Positions 54,671-62,137 of a DNA stretch of 64,000 nucleotides are shown piece by piece (position 1 is the stretch's first letter; every line of letters begins with the position of its first letter). Location of the stretch: the NCBI RefSeq assembly GCF_016522075.1, contig NZ_JAEHFW010000001.1:1178001-1242000 (forward strand), given 5' to 3'. The notes below the pieces were generated by a model. It had not been told where the DNA came from. It worked only from the letters and a program-made list of their open reading frames with translations, and searched no databases. Source of the DNA: Mucilaginibacter segetis. GTDB lineage: Bacteria; Bacteroidota; Bacteroidia; Sphingobacteriales; Sphingobacteriaceae. Position numbers and translations under genes: made by a program.

Positions 54671-56086
54671 ATGAAAGAAACAATATACACCGTACGACTA
54701 CTCCTAAAAAGCTCATTTGACAGAATCCGCAACGAAAATTTAAAGAAAAACGCATTACAGGCTATTCCCTTCTGGATCGCATCGATCATCACCGGCCTTT
54801 TTGCTGTATTGTATACCAAATTATTTAATGAAGCAGAGGGCTTTGCAAGTTATGTTTTTAACCACCACGGGTGGATGTTTTTTATCTTATCTCCCGCATG
54901 TTTTGTATTGGCATGGTGGATAATACATAAATTTGCCACTTATGCCCGCGGCAGCGGTATTCCGCAGGTTATGGCCGCTATTCAGATATCATCACATAAA
55001 ACCAATCATATAGTTGATAAATTGTTGGGTCTGCGTATTATTATAGTTAAGGTGTTTTCCAGTTTAGTAATGGCCATTGGCGGTGCGGCAATAGGCCGTG
55101 AAGGCCCAACCATACAAATAGCCTCATCAGTATATAAAATTGTATACCAGCTATTGCCCAAGTGGTGGCCAAAGATAGCCAAGAGAAATATGATAGTTAC
55201 CGGTGCTGCTGCGGGTTTAGCGGCAGCCTTCAATACTCCTTTAGGTGGAATAGTTTTCGCTATTGAGGAATTGACAAAAACACATTTCAGCTATTTTAAA
55301 ACGGCTATATTTTCATCCGTAATTATAGCGGGTTTATCAGCACAGGCGTTTTTAGGCCCATATTTATATCTCGGATATCCTAAGGTTAATGATCTGTCGT
55401 CCTATATATTTTTAAGCGTAGCATTGGTTGCTTTGATATCCGGTTTGCTGGGCAGCGGCATGTCTAAAATAATATTAATTATATTTAAATGGAAGGCTAA
55501 GTTTAAATTCACCTATCACCATGTGTTTTATGTTGCAGGTTGCGCACTTATTATTGCCTTTTTAGCTTATTTTGTTAATCAGGAGATTTTGGGTTCCGGT
55601 AAAGATTTGATGCAAAAGGCGTTATTTACACCTGCTAAATATTCTTTATGGTATACCCCTCTGTTAAGGATAATAGGCCCGTTACTCTCATTTACTACCG
55701 GTGCTGCAGGTGGTATATTTGCACCAGCCTTAGGGGCAGGCGCAAGTGTAGGGTCGTTAATTGCAGGCTGGTTCCAGGTATCTGATACCAATGCTAATAT
55801 GCTGATGCTGGCGGGGATGGTTGGCTTTTTAACCGGAGTAACCCGTTCACCTTTTACATCAGTAATATTGGTGCTCGAAATGACTGACCGCCATAACGTT
55901 ATTTTCCATTTAATTTTAGCCGGAATGGTAGCAAGCCTTGGAGCGCTTATAATTGATAAACACTCACTATACGATCATTTAAAAGTTCAATATGTACGAG
56001 ATCTGATTCTTGAAGAAGAAAAGATCAAACAAAAAGAAAATAATGAAGAGGAAATAACCACAGCAGAAACCGGTTTAAAAGAATGA
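54671..56086 (+). CDS. ClC-family chloride channel/transporter
   Basis: The three ClC selectivity and gating motifs are present in order: GSGIPQVMA, GREGPTIQIAS (its Glu is the gating glutamate) and the GGIFAPALGAGASVG loop. GAAAGLAAAFNTPLGGIVFA and SPFTSVILVLEMT are further helices of the family. There are no C-terminal CBS domains. The N-terminus is chosen at ATG 54671 rather than the GTG at 54641. The tail is highly acidic and basic (EEEKIKQKENNEEE). The next gene starts 1 bp after its stop, suggesting translational coupling. Confidence 0.93.
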   Translation: MKETIYTVRLLLKSSFDRIRNENLKKNALQAIPFWIASIITGLFAVLYTKLFNEAEGFASYVFNHHGWMFFILSPACFVLAWWIIHKFATYARGSGIPQVMAAIQISSHKTNHIVDKLLGLRIIIVKVFSSLVMAIGGAAIGREGPTIQIASSVYKIVYQLLPKWWPKIAKRNMIVTGAAAGLAAAFNTPLGGIVFAIEELTKTHFSYFKTAIFSSVIIAGLSAQAFLGPYLYLGYPKVNDLSSYIFLSVALVALISGLLGSGMSKIILIIFKWKAKFKFTYHHVFYVAGCALIIAFLAYFVNQEILGSGKDLMQKALFTPAKYSLWYTPLLRIIGPLLSFTTGAAGGIFAPALGAGASVGSLIAGWFQVSDTNANMLMLAGMVGFLTGVTRSPFTSVILVLEMTDRHNVIFHLILAGMVASLGALIIDKHSLYDHLKVQYVRDLILEEEKIKQKENNEEEITTAETGLKE

Positions 56087-56087
56087 A

Positions 56088-56492
56088 ATGAAAAATTATA
56101 ACACTTATATCCTTTTATTAGTTGTATTTAGTTTTGTGGTAGGAATGCCGTTGGCAAAAAACGGTGTTCCCGTAACCGATCTGGAAGTGTTTCCTGTATT
56201 GAATTTAATTAAATACCATCACACAAGTGGTGTAATGGTAAGCGTTTTATTAATCATTACTCACCTTTTAATAGTATCATTACTCTTTATAAAAAAAGGT
56301 TCAGGTTATAGGTACATGTTAATATTGCTGCCGGTAATATTTGCAGTTATATATTTGAACTACATTCTAAAAATTGGTCGGATGTCACCAATAATTATTA
56401 GCTCGCTTATACCCTTTGTTATAAGCTGGGTGTTTTGCATCAGGACATACAAACTGTCGCCCGCAATTAGTACGAAACTAAAGACCCGGTAA
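56088..56492 (+). CDS. Small four-helix membrane protein coupled to the ClC gene
   Basis: I do not recognise this 134-residue protein. It has four predicted membrane helices (YILLLVVFSFVVGMPLA, VMVSVLLIITHLLIVSLLFI, YMLILLPVIFAVIYLNYI, MSPIIISSLIPFVISWVFCI) and a basic C-terminal tail. The start codon follows the ClC stop by one base, so the two are almost certainly co-translated. It may be a subunit or accessory factor of the channel; this is inference. Confidence 0.75.
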   Translation: MKNYNTYILLLVVFSFVVGMPLAKNGVPVTDLEVFPVLNLIKYHHTSGVMVSVLLIITHLLIVSLLFIKKGSGYRYMLILLPVIFAVIYLNYILKIGRMSPIIISSLIPFVISWVFCIRTYKLSPAISTKLKTR

Positions 56493-56502
56493 AAAAGGGA
56501 AT

Positions 56503-56540
56503 AAAAAACCCCTTACTTGTTTTCCGGTAAGGGGTTTTTT
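56503..56540 (+). terminator. Bidirectional terminator
   Basis: A perfect 14-bp stem joins 56503-56516 with 56527-56540, rich in A and T at its ends. It ends 2 bp before the glnN stop on the minus strand. Confidence 0.9.
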
Positions 56541-56541
56541 G

Positions 56542-58716
56542 TTATCTGATAAATAACAGTTCTCTGAATTTTGGCAGCGGCCACAAAGCATCGTCAACCA
56601 GTTGTTCTAATTTATCAACGTGGTATCGTATCGGCATAAAATAGCTTTTTACGTGTTCATCATAATTAATAGCTCTTTCCCTCAAATCTTCAATAACATT
56701 AGCCTTTTTTCTTTGATCAATCATTTGCTCCACATTCAGTTTAATAAAACTAACGTGCTCAGCTATTTTATTAATAATATCCAGTTGGGTAGAGTAGGTG
56801 CTTTCCGCTAACCCAAGCTCTTTTAAACCTTTTACATTGGTTATTAATTGAGTTTGGTAAGTGATAGCAGCAGGGATAATGGTATTCATTACTAATTCTC
56901 CAATAACGCGTGCTTCTATCTGTAACTTTTTATAAAAGCTATCTAATAATATTTCGTGCCTTGCGTGCACTTCACGTTTACTGTAAACCGCTGTTTCTAT
57001 AAATAATTCTTCCGCTTTTTCGCTTATCAAAGCATCCAGAGCTTTTGGCGTAGTTTTAATATTAGACAGACCTCTTCCTTCAGCTTCCTTTTCCCACTCT
57101 GCACTGTAACCATTACCCTCAAACCGTATACTTCTCGACTCCTTAATATACCTTTTAATAATTGTCATTAGGGCTACATCCTTTTTTTCACCCTTCTTTA
57201 AAAGCTTATCTACATCAATCTTGAATTTTTTAAGCTGATCTGCTACAATAAGGTTCAGGATGGTCATAGGGCTTGCCGAGTTTTCTGACGATCCCACCGC
57301 TCTGAATTCGAATTTATTACCTGTAAATGCAAAGGGCGAGGTGCGGTTTCTATCGGTATTGTCCTGCAAAATTTGTGGTATTTTAGGTATACCCTGCCAA
57401 AGCGAATTCTCCTCTTTTATTTTTTTGCTTAAACGGGATGTATCTATCTCGTCAAGTACTTCGGTTAGCTGACTTCCCAGAAATATAGAAATAATAGCCG
57501 GTGGTGCTTCATTAGCGCCAAGCCGGTGGTCATTGTTTACTGATGCTATTGAGGCCCTTAACAGATCGGCGTGTTCGTATACAGCTTTTATGGTATTCAC
57601 AAAAAAAGTAAGGAACATTAAGTTATTTTTTGGCGTTTTTCCTGGTGAAAGTAAATTTTTCCCGGTATTGGTAATCATAGACCAATTATTATGTTTGCCG
57701 GAGCCGTTAATGCCAGCGTAAGGTTTTTCGTGCAGCAATACCTTAAAATTATGCCGACGGGCAACCCTGTCCATAATATCCATTAACAATTGATTATGAT
57801 CAATCGCCAGGTTTATCTCTTCATACACAGGTGCGCATTCAAACTGTGAAGGGGCCACTTCGTTATGACGTGTTTTTAAAGGTATACCTAACTTTAATGC
57901 CTCAGTCTCCATATCCTGCATAAAGGCATAAACCCGCCCTGGTATCGCGCCAAAGTAATGATCTTCCAATTGCTGATTTTTGGCAGACATATGTCCAAAT
58001 AATGTTCGGCCCGTTAAATACAGATCTGGCCTTGCATTAAACAATGCAATATCAACCAAAAAATATTCCTGTTCAATTCCTAATGAAGCATTAACTTTTT
58101 CAATGCTTTTATCAAAATAATGGCAAACATCAACAGCAGCTTTATCCAAAACGCTTAAAGCCTTTAATAAAGGTACCTTGTAATCAAGGGCTTCACCAGT
58201 ATAGGAAACAAACACCGTAGGTATACAAAGCGTACGGCCTATAATAAAGGCAGGAGAAGATGGGTCCCACGCGGTATAACCACGAGCCTCAAAGGTGTTA
58301 CGCAATCCGCCGCTTGGAAAACTTGAAGCATCAGGTTCCTGCTGTGCCAGGGCGTCTCCTGAAAATCTTTCTATAGCACTGCCATCCGCAGTTGGTTCAA
58401 AAAAGGCGTCATGTTTTTCAGCAGTACTTCCGGTTAATGGCTGAAACCAATGGGTGTAATGTGTAGCACCTTTCCCCATGGCCCACGAGCGCATGGCCGA
58501 CGCAACCTGCTCCGCCAGATCGCGCGGAATAGTTTCGCCGTTATCAATGGAATTGATAATTCCGTTATAAGCTTCGCCCGAAAGATATTCTTTCATCTTA
58601 ATCTTATCAAAAACATTTATGCTGAAGTAATCTGAAATCTTGTTCGACGGCGTATTAACCTCAGGTATATCGCGGTTTAATACGGTGCTTAAAGCCTGAA
58701 AGCGAATATTAGGCAT
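56542..58716 (-). CDS. glnN: Glutamine synthetase type III
   Basis: The type III enzyme makes glutamine from glutamate, ammonia and ATP. At 724 residues it has the standard GSIII length, far longer than types I and II. Diagnostic blocks are WFQPLTGSTAEKHDAFFEP, SFPSGGLRNTFEARGYTAWD, IEQEYFLVD, MKTRHNEVAPSQFECAPVYE-like metal-binding sequence, and GINGSGKHNNWSM. The promoter TAATTTTG lies 23 bp upstream on the minus strand. Its partner on the other side of an AT-rich spacer is a porin. Confidence 0.97.
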   Translation of the reverse strand: MPNIRFQALSTVLNRDIPEVNTPSNKISDYFSINVFDKIKMKEYLSGEAYNGIINSIDNGETIPRDLAEQVASAMRSWAMGKGATHYTHWFQPLTGSTAEKHDAFFEPTADGSAIERFSGDALAQQEPDASSFPSGGLRNTFEARGYTAWDPSSPAFIIGRTLCIPTVFVSYTGEALDYKVPLLKALSVLDKAAVDVCHYFDKSIEKVNASLGIEQEYFLVDIALFNARPDLYLTGRTLFGHMSAKNQQLEDHYFGAIPGRVYAFMQDMETEALKLGIPLKTRHNEVAPSQFECAPVYEEINLAIDHNQLLMDIMDRVARRHNFKVLLHEKPYAGINGSGKHNNWSMITNTGKNLLSPGKTPKNNLMFLTFFVNTIKAVYEHADLLRASIASVNNDHRLGANEAPPAIISIFLGSQLTEVLDEIDTSRLSKKIKEENSLWQGIPKIPQILQDNTDRNRTSPFAFTGNKFEFRAVGSSENSASPMTILNLIVADQLKKFKIDVDKLLKKGEKKDVALMTIIKRYIKESRSIRFEGNGYSAEWEKEAEGRGLSNIKTTPKALDALISEKAEELFIETAVYSKREVHARHEILLDSFYKKLQIEARVIGELVMNTIIPAAITYQTQLITNVKGLKELGLAESTYSTQLDIINKIAEHVSFIKLNVEQMIDQRKKANVIEDLRERAINYDEHVKSYFMPIRYHVDKLEQLVDDALWPLPKFRELLFIR

Positions 58717-58738
58717 GGCGTTAATAATTGGTTGATGT

Positions 58739-58746
58739 CAAAATTA
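58739..58746 (-). promoter_or_regulatory. -7 promoter element for glnN
   Basis: On the minus strand TAATTTTG fits TAnnTTTG exactly, giving a leader of about 17 nt. There is no TTG at -33, which suggests an activator is needed. Confidence 0.55.
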
Positions 58747-59272
58747 AAAAATCATTTATAAATAGAATGGTATTTATCTTGAATAAAAAAAACTGAAATT
58801 TTATCTTTTTATTGATTGTTTTCAAAAATTAAAAGATTAATTATATTAATAGAATAAAAATTATCCGTTTATAAATAAAATTTATGTTTACAATCTATTT
58901 TAAATAGATTTCAATTACCAATTATTTATAATTTGATGAATTATTGTTAAGAATATAATAAATTTTTATTAAAAATATTATTAAAGTACTTGTATATATT
59001 AATTTATATTGATAATTTAGTAATAAATACGATAAAATTAATAGATTTTATATTCTATTTTTTATTAATATTAAAATATTAAAGTAGATTTTGTGAAAAA
59101 ATGGTTAAACAGGTGTATTATAAACTCTAAATTTTAATATTTTATTAAAATTGATCGGTTTTTATAAATTTTAAACTGATCATGATGGAATAAGGTCAGT
59201 AATGCTATGAAATTATATTATAAACGAAATAAATATCCTATAAACAATAATTAATTAAACTAAATCCTTATC
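58747..59272. other. Very AT-rich intergenic region between glnN and the porin gene
   Basis: About 530 bp, almost entirely A and T from 58780 to 59100 and far more AT-rich than the surrounding genes. It holds no ORF or RNA gene I can recognise. A 10-11-10 inverted repeat (59152-59182) is the only clear internal structure. It may bind nucleoid proteins or regulators that control both genes. Confidence 0.6.
59152..59182. repeat. 10-11-10 inverted repeat upstream of the porin gene
   Basis: TGATCGGTTT (59152-59161) pairs with AAACTGATCA (59173-59182) with one G-T pair. The porin start is 91 bp downstream. Confidence 0.45.
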
Positions 59273-60328
59273 ATGAAAAAAAAACTTTTACTATTATCTT
59301 TTTTCGCTGCATCTGCATTTGTTGTAAAGGCACAGGAAACCCCGGCCGATCCGCCATTGGAAATATCAGGTTCTGTTGATACTTACTATAAATACGATTT
59401 CTCAAAGCACAGTAATATCCCAACCAGTTTTGCTTCAGACCAAAATTCCATATCAATTGGCATGATTGATCTTGCTTTAAAGAAAAAAGTTGGTAAAGCC
59501 TCGTTTGTAGGTGAGCTGTCATTTGGCCCTCGCGGGCAATCGCAATCGTTGCCAAATGCCGACGGTAACTATGACGAAACAGTGAACAGCTATCACATCC
59601 AGAATTTATATGTCTCCTATGATGTTACCGATCAGTTTAACCTGACTGGTGGTTACATGGCTACATTTATGGGTTACGAAGTGATAAGCCCGGTAGGTAA
59701 CTTTAATTATTCTACTTCTTATCTTTTCACAAACGGGCCTTTCCAGAACCCGGGTTTTAAGGCGACCTATACTTTTAGTGATAAAGCCAGCTTAATGGCC
59801 GGTATCTTTAATGATTCCTGGAATCTTTATCAGTCAGTAAGTAAGGTAAATACATTTGGTGCCCAATTGATGGTTGCTCCTGTTGAAGGTTGGACCGCTT
59901 ACATCAATTTATTAACCGGTAAACTTTCAGGAACAGAGATCGATCTGACTACATCTTATCAAATTACTGATGCATTTAAACTGGGTCTAAATGCTGCAGA
60001 TTTCTCCGCTGCTGATGTAGTAGGTACTGGTGGGTTTTCAGGCATAGCTTTATACCCTCAGGTAGCGGTATCTAAAGACGTTACTTTGGGTGTGCGTGGC
60101 GAATATTTTAAAACTAAAGATGGCTCTTACTTAACTTATGGTCCGCAACCGGGTAGTTCAGTTACCAGCTTTACATTTACTGCAAATATTAAAGGTGGTC
60201 CGCTAACTTTTATTCCTGAGATCAGGTTTGACAATAACAAATCTGAAAACGACGGATTTTTTAAATCAGGCGCTGTTCCTACAAAAAACGCTTCTCAATT
60301 TGTACTTGCCGCCGTATACGCGTTTTAA
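59273..60328 (+). CDS. Outer-membrane porin (putative beta-barrel porin-2 family)
   Basis: A signal peptide (LLSFFAASAFVVKAQ) is followed by a 16-stranded-porin-like pattern: LEISGSVDTYYKYDFSKHS, SFVGELSFGPRGQSQSLPN, SYHIQNLYVSYDVTDQFNLT and FTANIKGGPLTFIPEIRFDN, ending in FVLAAVYAF with a C-terminal Phe. Length 351 aa. Such porins often occur near glutamine synthetase or ammonium transport genes in Bacteroidota, so a role in uptake of small nitrogen compounds is possible. The gene ends at a strong hairpin. Confidence 0.88.
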   Translation: MKKKLLLLSFFAASAFVVKAQETPADPPLEISGSVDTYYKYDFSKHSNIPTSFASDQNSISIGMIDLALKKKVGKASFVGELSFGPRGQSQSLPNADGNYDETVNSYHIQNLYVSYDVTDQFNLTGGYMATFMGYEVISPVGNFNYSTSYLFTNGPFQNPGFKATYTFSDKASLMAGIFNDSWNLYQSVSKVNTFGAQLMVAPVEGWTAYINLLTGKLSGTEIDLTTSYQITDAFKLGLNAADFSAADVVGTGGFSGIALYPQVAVSKDVTLGVRGEYFKTKDGSYLTYGPQPGSSVTSFTFTANIKGGPLTFIPEIRFDNNKSENDGFFKSGAVPTKNASQFVLAAVYAF

Positions 60329-60349
60329 TATTAAACAAATCATTTAAAT

Positions 60350-60385
60350 TAGCCATCCGTAGCATACGGATGGCTATCTTTATTT
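60350..60385 (+). terminator. Terminator after the porin gene
   Basis: A 12-bp stem (60350-60361 with 60365-60376) around a 3-nt loop with a T-rich tail, directly before the next ATG at 60387. Confidence 0.8.
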
Positions 60386-60386
60386 T

Positions 60387-60968
60387 ATGAGAAAAATCAT
60401 TTTCAGTTTTACCTGTTTGCTGTTTGCAAATTATTGCCTTGCACAAAAAGAATTGATGCAAATGGATGAGAGTAATAAATACGTTTATTATAAAATAGTG
60501 GATAAACCCGGATTATCTATTGATACCTTATATCAAAGAGCGATATATGCGGCTGATAAACTTGGTTTACAGTATGAGAATGTTGAAAGCGATGCCGTTC
60601 ATTCGGTTTTTGGAAAAGATAAGTTAATAGTTTACTCCGGTTCATCTATTATGCGTAAAGCAAGCGGCGAGATTGCCTATAAACTGGATATGGAAACTAA
60701 AGATAGCAAATACCGCTATAAAATATACGATTTCGTATTTACCCCTTATAAGCGCGACAGGTTTAATAATATGGTTGCTGAGCCAGGGATATTTATACCT
60801 ATAGAAGAACTGGCGAGTAAATATGGCAAAAAGGATGCAGATGCTTACCTCGATCAACTTGGCCTTTTCTGCAAAACCACCGGCGACAAAATAAAAGTTT
60901 ATATAGATAAGGCGCAGGTAATTAAAAAGCTGGAAACCACCAAAAAAGTAGATACTGATAAGTGGTAA
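60387..60968 (+). CDS. DUF4468-like exported protein
   Basis: A signal peptide (SFTCLLFANYCLAQ) precedes a 175-residue domain with YQRAIYAADKLGLQYENVE, KLIVYSGSSIMRKASGEIAY and YKIYDFVFTPYKRDRF, which resembles DUF4468 (a TBP-like fold found in Bacteroidota); that match is from memory and moderate. No catalytic residues are known. The start lies 2 bp after the terminator hairpin, so expression must begin there or depend on read-through. Confidence 0.72.
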   Translation: MRKIIFSFTCLLFANYCLAQKELMQMDESNKYVYYKIVDKPGLSIDTLYQRAIYAADKLGLQYENVESDAVHSVFGKDKLIVYSGSSIMRKASGEIAYKLDMETKDSKYRYKIYDFVFTPYKRDRFNNMVAEPGIFIPIEELASKYGKKDADAYLDQLGLFCKTTGDKIKVYIDKAQVIKKLETTKKVDTDKW

Positions 60969-61136
60969 TCAATGTTACTGTCATTATTTGCCAAATATAA
61001 TTCTTAATTAAAGCCATTAAACGGTATAATAATTGTATATTTATGGATAAACAAATATATATTTTGTAAAAATAAATATATTAGCAACATTTTATATTGC
61101 ATAAGCGTTAAATAATAAAATTTAATTCTAAACGCT

Positions 61137-61961
61137 ATGCTTAACACAAAATTTAATTTATACAAAGTCGAGTGGCTCGATCTTGTATTCGTCAATCGAA
61201 ACAAAAATTACGGAGCTTATTACCTAAGACAGCATTATGCTTCCAATATGGTAAAAGCCATGGTAATAACTTTTATAACGGTTATTACTGCGGCAACTTT
61301 CTGGAGCCGTGTTTCCTCCGCTAACAACACAAGTATACCGCCGGATGATACAACGGTAGTTAATATTACACCTCAAATACCTCATCCACCTAAGCCGGTA
61401 AAGCCGGAGGTTGTTCCACCTAAAAGTGCTGCTCCTGCAAAACCAATTACTACAGAACGCTTTGTAACTTACCACGTCACCAATGAGCCGGTTACTGAAG
61501 AAGCTCCTGTAATAGCAGAGCTTACAGAGCAGGTAGGGACGGTTACACAAAAAGGCGACCCTGGAGCAGTAATAGATATCCCTGAGGAAGTAAATACTTC
61601 CGGTGGTGGCGGCATATCAACCCCGATAGAAGATGTGAGTGTGCATAACACCGGAACGTTAGAGATACAACCTGAACCATATGGCGGTATGGAAGCATTT
61701 GCCAAATTTTTAAGCAAGAATTTGCATTATCCTGCAATAGCTGAAGATAAAGGTGTACAAGGTAGGGTGGTACTAAGCTTTGTAATAGAAAAGGACGGGC
61801 ATTTGTCAAATATAAAGGTAGACAAAGGTGCAGGCTATGGGTTTGATGAAGAAGCCCTGCGCGTATTAAAAATGGCAAAGGCCTGGAAACCGGGTATACA
61901 AAACGGACGGCCTGTTAGGGTAAGCTACGCCATACCTATTAATTTTCAGATGCCTCAATAA
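61137..61961 (+). CDS. Energy transducer TonB
   Basis: TonB carries proton-motive energy to the SusC and Oar-type receptors. The order is short cytoplasmic tail, one membrane helix (AMVITFITVITAATFW, about 42-57), a Pro/Lys-rich periplasmic spacer (PQIPHPPKPVKPEVVPPKSA), and a C-terminal TonB domain (GVQGRVVLSFVIEKDGHLSN, LKMAKAWKPGIQNGRPVRVS). No ExbB/ExbD genes are adjacent. A short inverted repeat, AGCGTT/AACGCT (61104-61109 with 61131-61136), ends right at the start codon. Confidence 0.93.
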   Translation: MLNTKFNLYKVEWLDLVFVNRNKNYGAYYLRQHYASNMVKAMVITFITVITAATFWSRVSSANNTSIPPDDTTVVNITPQIPHPPKPVKPEVVPPKSAAPAKPITTERFVTYHVTNEPVTEEAPVIAELTEQVGTVTQKGDPGAVIDIPEEVNTSGGGGISTPIEDVSVHNTGTLEIQPEPYGGMEAFAKFLSKNLHYPAIAEDKGVQGRVVLSFVIEKDGHLSNIKVDKGAGYGFDEEALRVLKMAKAWKPGIQNGRPVRVSYAIPINFQMPQ

Positions 61962-62000
61962 AACATAATATGTGAGAAAGCATAGGCGGGACGGATATAT

Positions 62001-62045
62001 AACGGACAGAGAGATAAATCATTTATCCTCTGTCCGTTTTTTTTA
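62001..62045 (+). terminator. Terminator after tonB
   Basis: A CGGACAGAG...CTGTCCG stem with an inner GATAAA/TTTATC stem is followed by T8, 40 bp after the tonB stop. Confidence 0.85.
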
Positions 62046-62101
62046 TGGGTTTATTTAGGGGCAATAAAACCTTTTTCCTTTCGGCTTTCCCCGCTTTTTC
62101 A

Positions 62102-62109
62102 TAATTTTG
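62102..62109 (+). promoter_or_regulatory. -7 promoter element for purL
   Basis: TAATTTTG fits TAnnTTTG exactly, 28 bp before the TTG start. The predicted leader is about 23 nt. No -33 TTG is seen. Confidence 0.55.
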
Positions 62110-62137
62110 GCCATCCTGTCAAATAAATAAAAATAAA

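Noticed and set aside
59183..59205. Possible sigma-54 promoter (GG...GC) upstream of the porin
   Set aside because: The spacing between the GG and GC pairs is 8 or 15 bp instead of 10, so it does not fit.
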